From an uncultured Methanomassiliicoccaceae archaeon (GTDB lineage Archaea > Thermoplasmatota > Thermoplasmata > Methanomassiliicoccales > Methanomethylophilaceae): a stretch of 64,000 nucleotides of DNA. Of this stretch, positions 62,251 through 64,000 are shown piece by piece. Every line of letters begins with the position of its first letter. Position 1 is the stretch's first letter. The stretch lies in assembly GCA_905187815.1 (NCBI GenBank), contig CAJJJM010000002.1:62001-126000 (forward strand). Reading direction: 5' to 3'. Made by a program: the position numbers and the translations under genes. The notes beneath the pieces were generated by a model, which had not been told where the DNA came from, ran no database searches, and worked only from the letters and a program-made list of their open reading frames with translations.

Positions 62251-63369
62251 TCAGTAGAGCTGCTCGGAGCAGTAAGGGCAGAACTTGGGGGTCTTGGGAA
62301 GGCCCGATATGTTCTGGCCGCAGTACGGGCAGTTGTTGAATCTCGGCGCCTCGGCCGGTGCGGCCTGGGCCGCACCCTGCTGCGGAGCCGCCTGCTGGGG
62401 CTGTGCCTGGGGGGCCGCACCCTGCTGCATCTGCATCTGGGGCGAGGGTTTGCCGCAGTTGTTGCAGAACTTGTAGGGATAGGGGTTCGGGCTGCCGCAG
62501 TACGGGCACATCGTGGTGGGCGACTGCTGCGCCGGCTGCCCCTGCACGCCCTGGACGGGCTGCTGCTGGAGCTGCTGGTACATCTGCGGGAACAGGAGCA
62601 TGCCCGTTCCCATCGCCGCCCCGCCCTCGGACGTGCCGATGGCGTTGGCCATGCTCTCCATGATCTCGTACCTCCTGAACGCCTCTCCGTTGGCGCTGTT
62701 GAACTGGAGGAACTCGAAGACCTTCTGCTGGTCCTCCTCGGTGGTCCTGACCTCGGCGATCTTCAGCGAGAGGAGCTCGATGCCCCTCTGCTGGAAGTAC
62801 TGCTCCACCATGACCTTCGTGGTAGTCGAGGCCTTCTCCAGGTTGTTCAGGACGTCCATGTAGAACTGCTGGGTCAGCTGCTGTGTGACCTGCTCGTTGA
62901 TGAATCCCCTCATGAAGGCGTTCAGGTCGCCAGTGGTGTAGTTCTGGAGCCCTCCGAGCACCTGTGTGTAGAACACAGGAATGTCGTTGATCCTGAACTG
63001 GTAGTCGCCGTTGGCCATCAGGGTGATCGGGACCTCGTATCCCGGGGCGGCCTTGATCATTCCGCGGATGCCCCACTTCCCGTTGAACATCTTCTGGGAC
63101 ACGAAGATGATCTGCACCTTGAACGGCGTCTCCTTGTATCCCAGAGCCAGGTTGTACAGCTTGGTGAGCCACGGGATGTTGCTGCTGGTGATGAGGTGCC
63201 TTCCGGGTTCCAGGACGCCGGTGAGCTGTCCGTCCCTGACGAAGATCGCCACGGCGTGCTCGGGCACCGTCACCGAGGTGAGCGTCCTGAGGTCGTCGTG
63301 CTCGCATGCGTATATGATGTCGTCCGGTCCCTGGCTGTCCCAGGTGACCACATTGGTTTTAGATGCCAT
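62251..63369 (-). CDS. SPFH-domain protein with C-terminal zinc ribbons
   Basis: 372 residues. SPFH/band-7-like domain of the YdjI/virion-core-like type (about 25-250: VTVPEHAVAIFVRDGQLTGVLEPGRH). A Gln/Pro/Ala-rich linker surrounds one zinc ribbon (CPYCG...CNNCG, about 288-308); a second (CPYCG...CPYC) ends the protein. No transmembrane segment, so it may form a membrane-associated scaffold through partners. Four bases before the coiled-coil gene ends, same strand. Confidence 0.85.
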   Translation of the reverse strand: MASKTNVVTWDSQGPDDIIYACEHDDLRTLTSVTVPEHAVAIFVRDGQLTGVLEPGRHLITSSNIPWLTKLYNLALGYKETPFKVQIIFVSQKMFNGKWGIRGMIKAAPGYEVPITLMANGDYQFRINDIPVFYTQVLGGLQNYTTGDLNAFMRGFINEQVTQQLTQQFYMDVLNNLEKASTTTKVMVEQYFQQRGIELLSLKIAEVRTTEEDQQKVFEFLQFNSANGEAFRRYEIMESMANAIGTSEGGAAMGTGMLLFPQMYQQLQQQPVQGVQGQPAQQSPTTMCPYCGSPNPYPYKFCNNCGKPSPQMQMQQGAAPQAQPQQAAPQQGAAQAAPAEAPRFNNCPYCGQNISGLPKTPKFCPYCSEQLY

Positions 63370-63373
63370 TCGA

Positions 63374-63916
63374 TCACTCTCCTTCCGGCTCTCCGCCGAA
63401 TCCCTTCATGACCGTCTCCCTCTGGTTGTAGTCCTCCATCATGGAGTCCACACCCCTCTCGAGGTTGCGGATCTCGGCCTTGACCTCCATCCCGCGGTCC
63501 ACGCTGTCGAGCAGGTCCGCCGTCCCCTGCCTGAGGAGCTGGATGTCCTCGATGAGCTTGGCGTCCCATGCGACGAGCGCGTCGAGGTCGTCCTCCAGGA
63601 TCTTCACGGCGGTGTGGAACCCGGAGTATCCGTTGACCGCCTTCTTGACGCTGATGTCGTACCTGTCGACCTTGGTCCTGATCCTCTCGAGGTCCATCAT
63701 GAGGTCGGGCTGGGAGACCAGCTCCCTCTGGATGGTGGCCAGTTCCGCCTTGGTGCCCTGGAGGGCGCGGGACAGCTCGCCCCTGACCGCCCTGTCCTCC
63801 TCCCTGCGGAGGTTCTTCTCCTTGTATCCCCTGTATATGGGGATGTACATGGCGATCCTCTCGGTGAGGGACATCTCGCTCTTCATCTCTCCTTTGACTG
63901 TCTGATCCAGTGTCAT
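63374..63916 (-). CDS. Coiled-coil protein, probable partner of the SPFH protein
   Basis: 180 residues from ATG 63916 (GTG 63925 also possible). Almost entirely helical with heptad-like charge pattern (about 30-170), no membrane segment and no catalytic motif. Sits between a small membrane protein and the SPFH gene in a tight operon, suggesting a scaffold or membrane-stress complex. Function unknown. Confidence 0.75.
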   Translation of the reverse strand: MTLDQTVKGEMKSEMSLTERIAMYIPIYRGYKEKNLRREEDRAVRGELSRALQGTKAELATIQRELVSQPDLMMDLERIRTKVDRYDISVKKAVNGYSGFHTAVKILEDDLDALVAWDAKLIEDIQLLRQGTADLLDSVDRGMEVKAEIRNLERGVDSMMEDYNQRETVMKGFGGEPEGE

Positions 63917-63921
63917 ATCTC

Positions 63922-64000
63922 TCACACGTTCCTGTTCTTCACTGCCATGACTATGCCGACGACCGCCAGCACTATGATGAGCACCGCGACGGTGATGTAC
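63922..64000 (-). CDS. C-terminal end of a membrane protein, cut by the window edge
   Basis: The minus-strand frame reads a hydrophobic helix (AVLIIVLAVVGIVMAV) followed by KNRNV and a TGA at 63922-63924. It is the tail of a single- or multi-pass membrane protein, upstream of and overlapping the coiled-coil gene's possible GTG start. Too short to assign. Confidence 0.6.
   Translation of the reverse strand, partial: YITVAVLIIVLAVVGIVMAVKNRNV

Noticed and set aside
1..64000. CRISPR arrays, rRNA genes, complete insertion sequences
   Set aside because: No regularly spaced repeats, no rRNA-like sequence and no transposase with intact ends were seen on reading through.

Overview
The window is a 64 kb piece of an archaeal chromosome with high GC and strong codon bias. 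It carries archaeal information-processing genes: CDC48/VAT, a PAN-like ATPase, MBF1, RNA polymerase subunit K, ribosomal protein S2, two RPA-type proteins, TFS, PCNA, exosome Csl4, an XPD-type helicase and Taw2. It also has PurP, a CTP-dependent riboflavin kinase and geranylgeranyl reductase. Many genes have a TATA box about 26 bases before the start codon, which implies leaderless transcripts; I used this spacing to choose several starts. The gene set fits Thermoplasmatota, most likely the Methanomassiliicoccales. That placement is an inference from protein resemblance, since no rRNA is present. No rRNA, CRISPR array or convincing tRNA was seen.

Layout. 1-19.1 kb is core genome: partial elp3, an ArsR-NifX fusion, cdc48, the purS-purL-purQ operon (purL has an in-frame TGA), riboflavin kinase/regulator, two membrane proteins, a GPN GTPase, a PAN-like ATPase, MBF1, rpoK-rpsB-memo, an RPA operon and purP.

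19.1-30.4 kb is an accessory island with weaker codon bias and in places high AT. First comes a restriction-modification cluster: two Sau3AI/MutH-type nucleases, an AspBHI-like nuclease, Vsr and a cytosine-5 methyltransferase. Then comes a TIR-domain protein next to a GHKL (HSP90-like) ATPase with an unassigned, possibly HEPN-like C-terminus; this is the best candidate here for an undescribed defence system. A radical SAM gene and a decayed transposase with in-frame TAG codons follow.

30.6-33.7 kb holds a SWIM zinc-finger protein, a DMT-family transporter and an aminotransferase. 33.8-37.1 kb is an AAA+ ATPase/subtilisin pair of the IetAS defence type behind a very AT-rich promoter with perfect palindromes.

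37.2-64 kb returns to core genome: a class V aminotransferase with serA, an XPD helicase, an operon of RNA methylase, Csl4 and a ThiI-like protein, and a structured leader with purH, which seems to start at a non-ATG codon. After these come ferritin, nadC, a beta-CASP nuclease, a large acidic-repeat membrane protein and the tfs-pcn-transketolase-transaldolase-GGR-taw2 run. The end holds a DUF234-type ATPase, an HD hydrolase and an SPFH/coiled-coil/membrane operon running off the window.

De novo purine synthesis is spread over three loci here: purS-L-Q, purP and purH. The R-M genes, the TIR/GHKL pair and the ATPase/protease pair together make this a defence hot spot.
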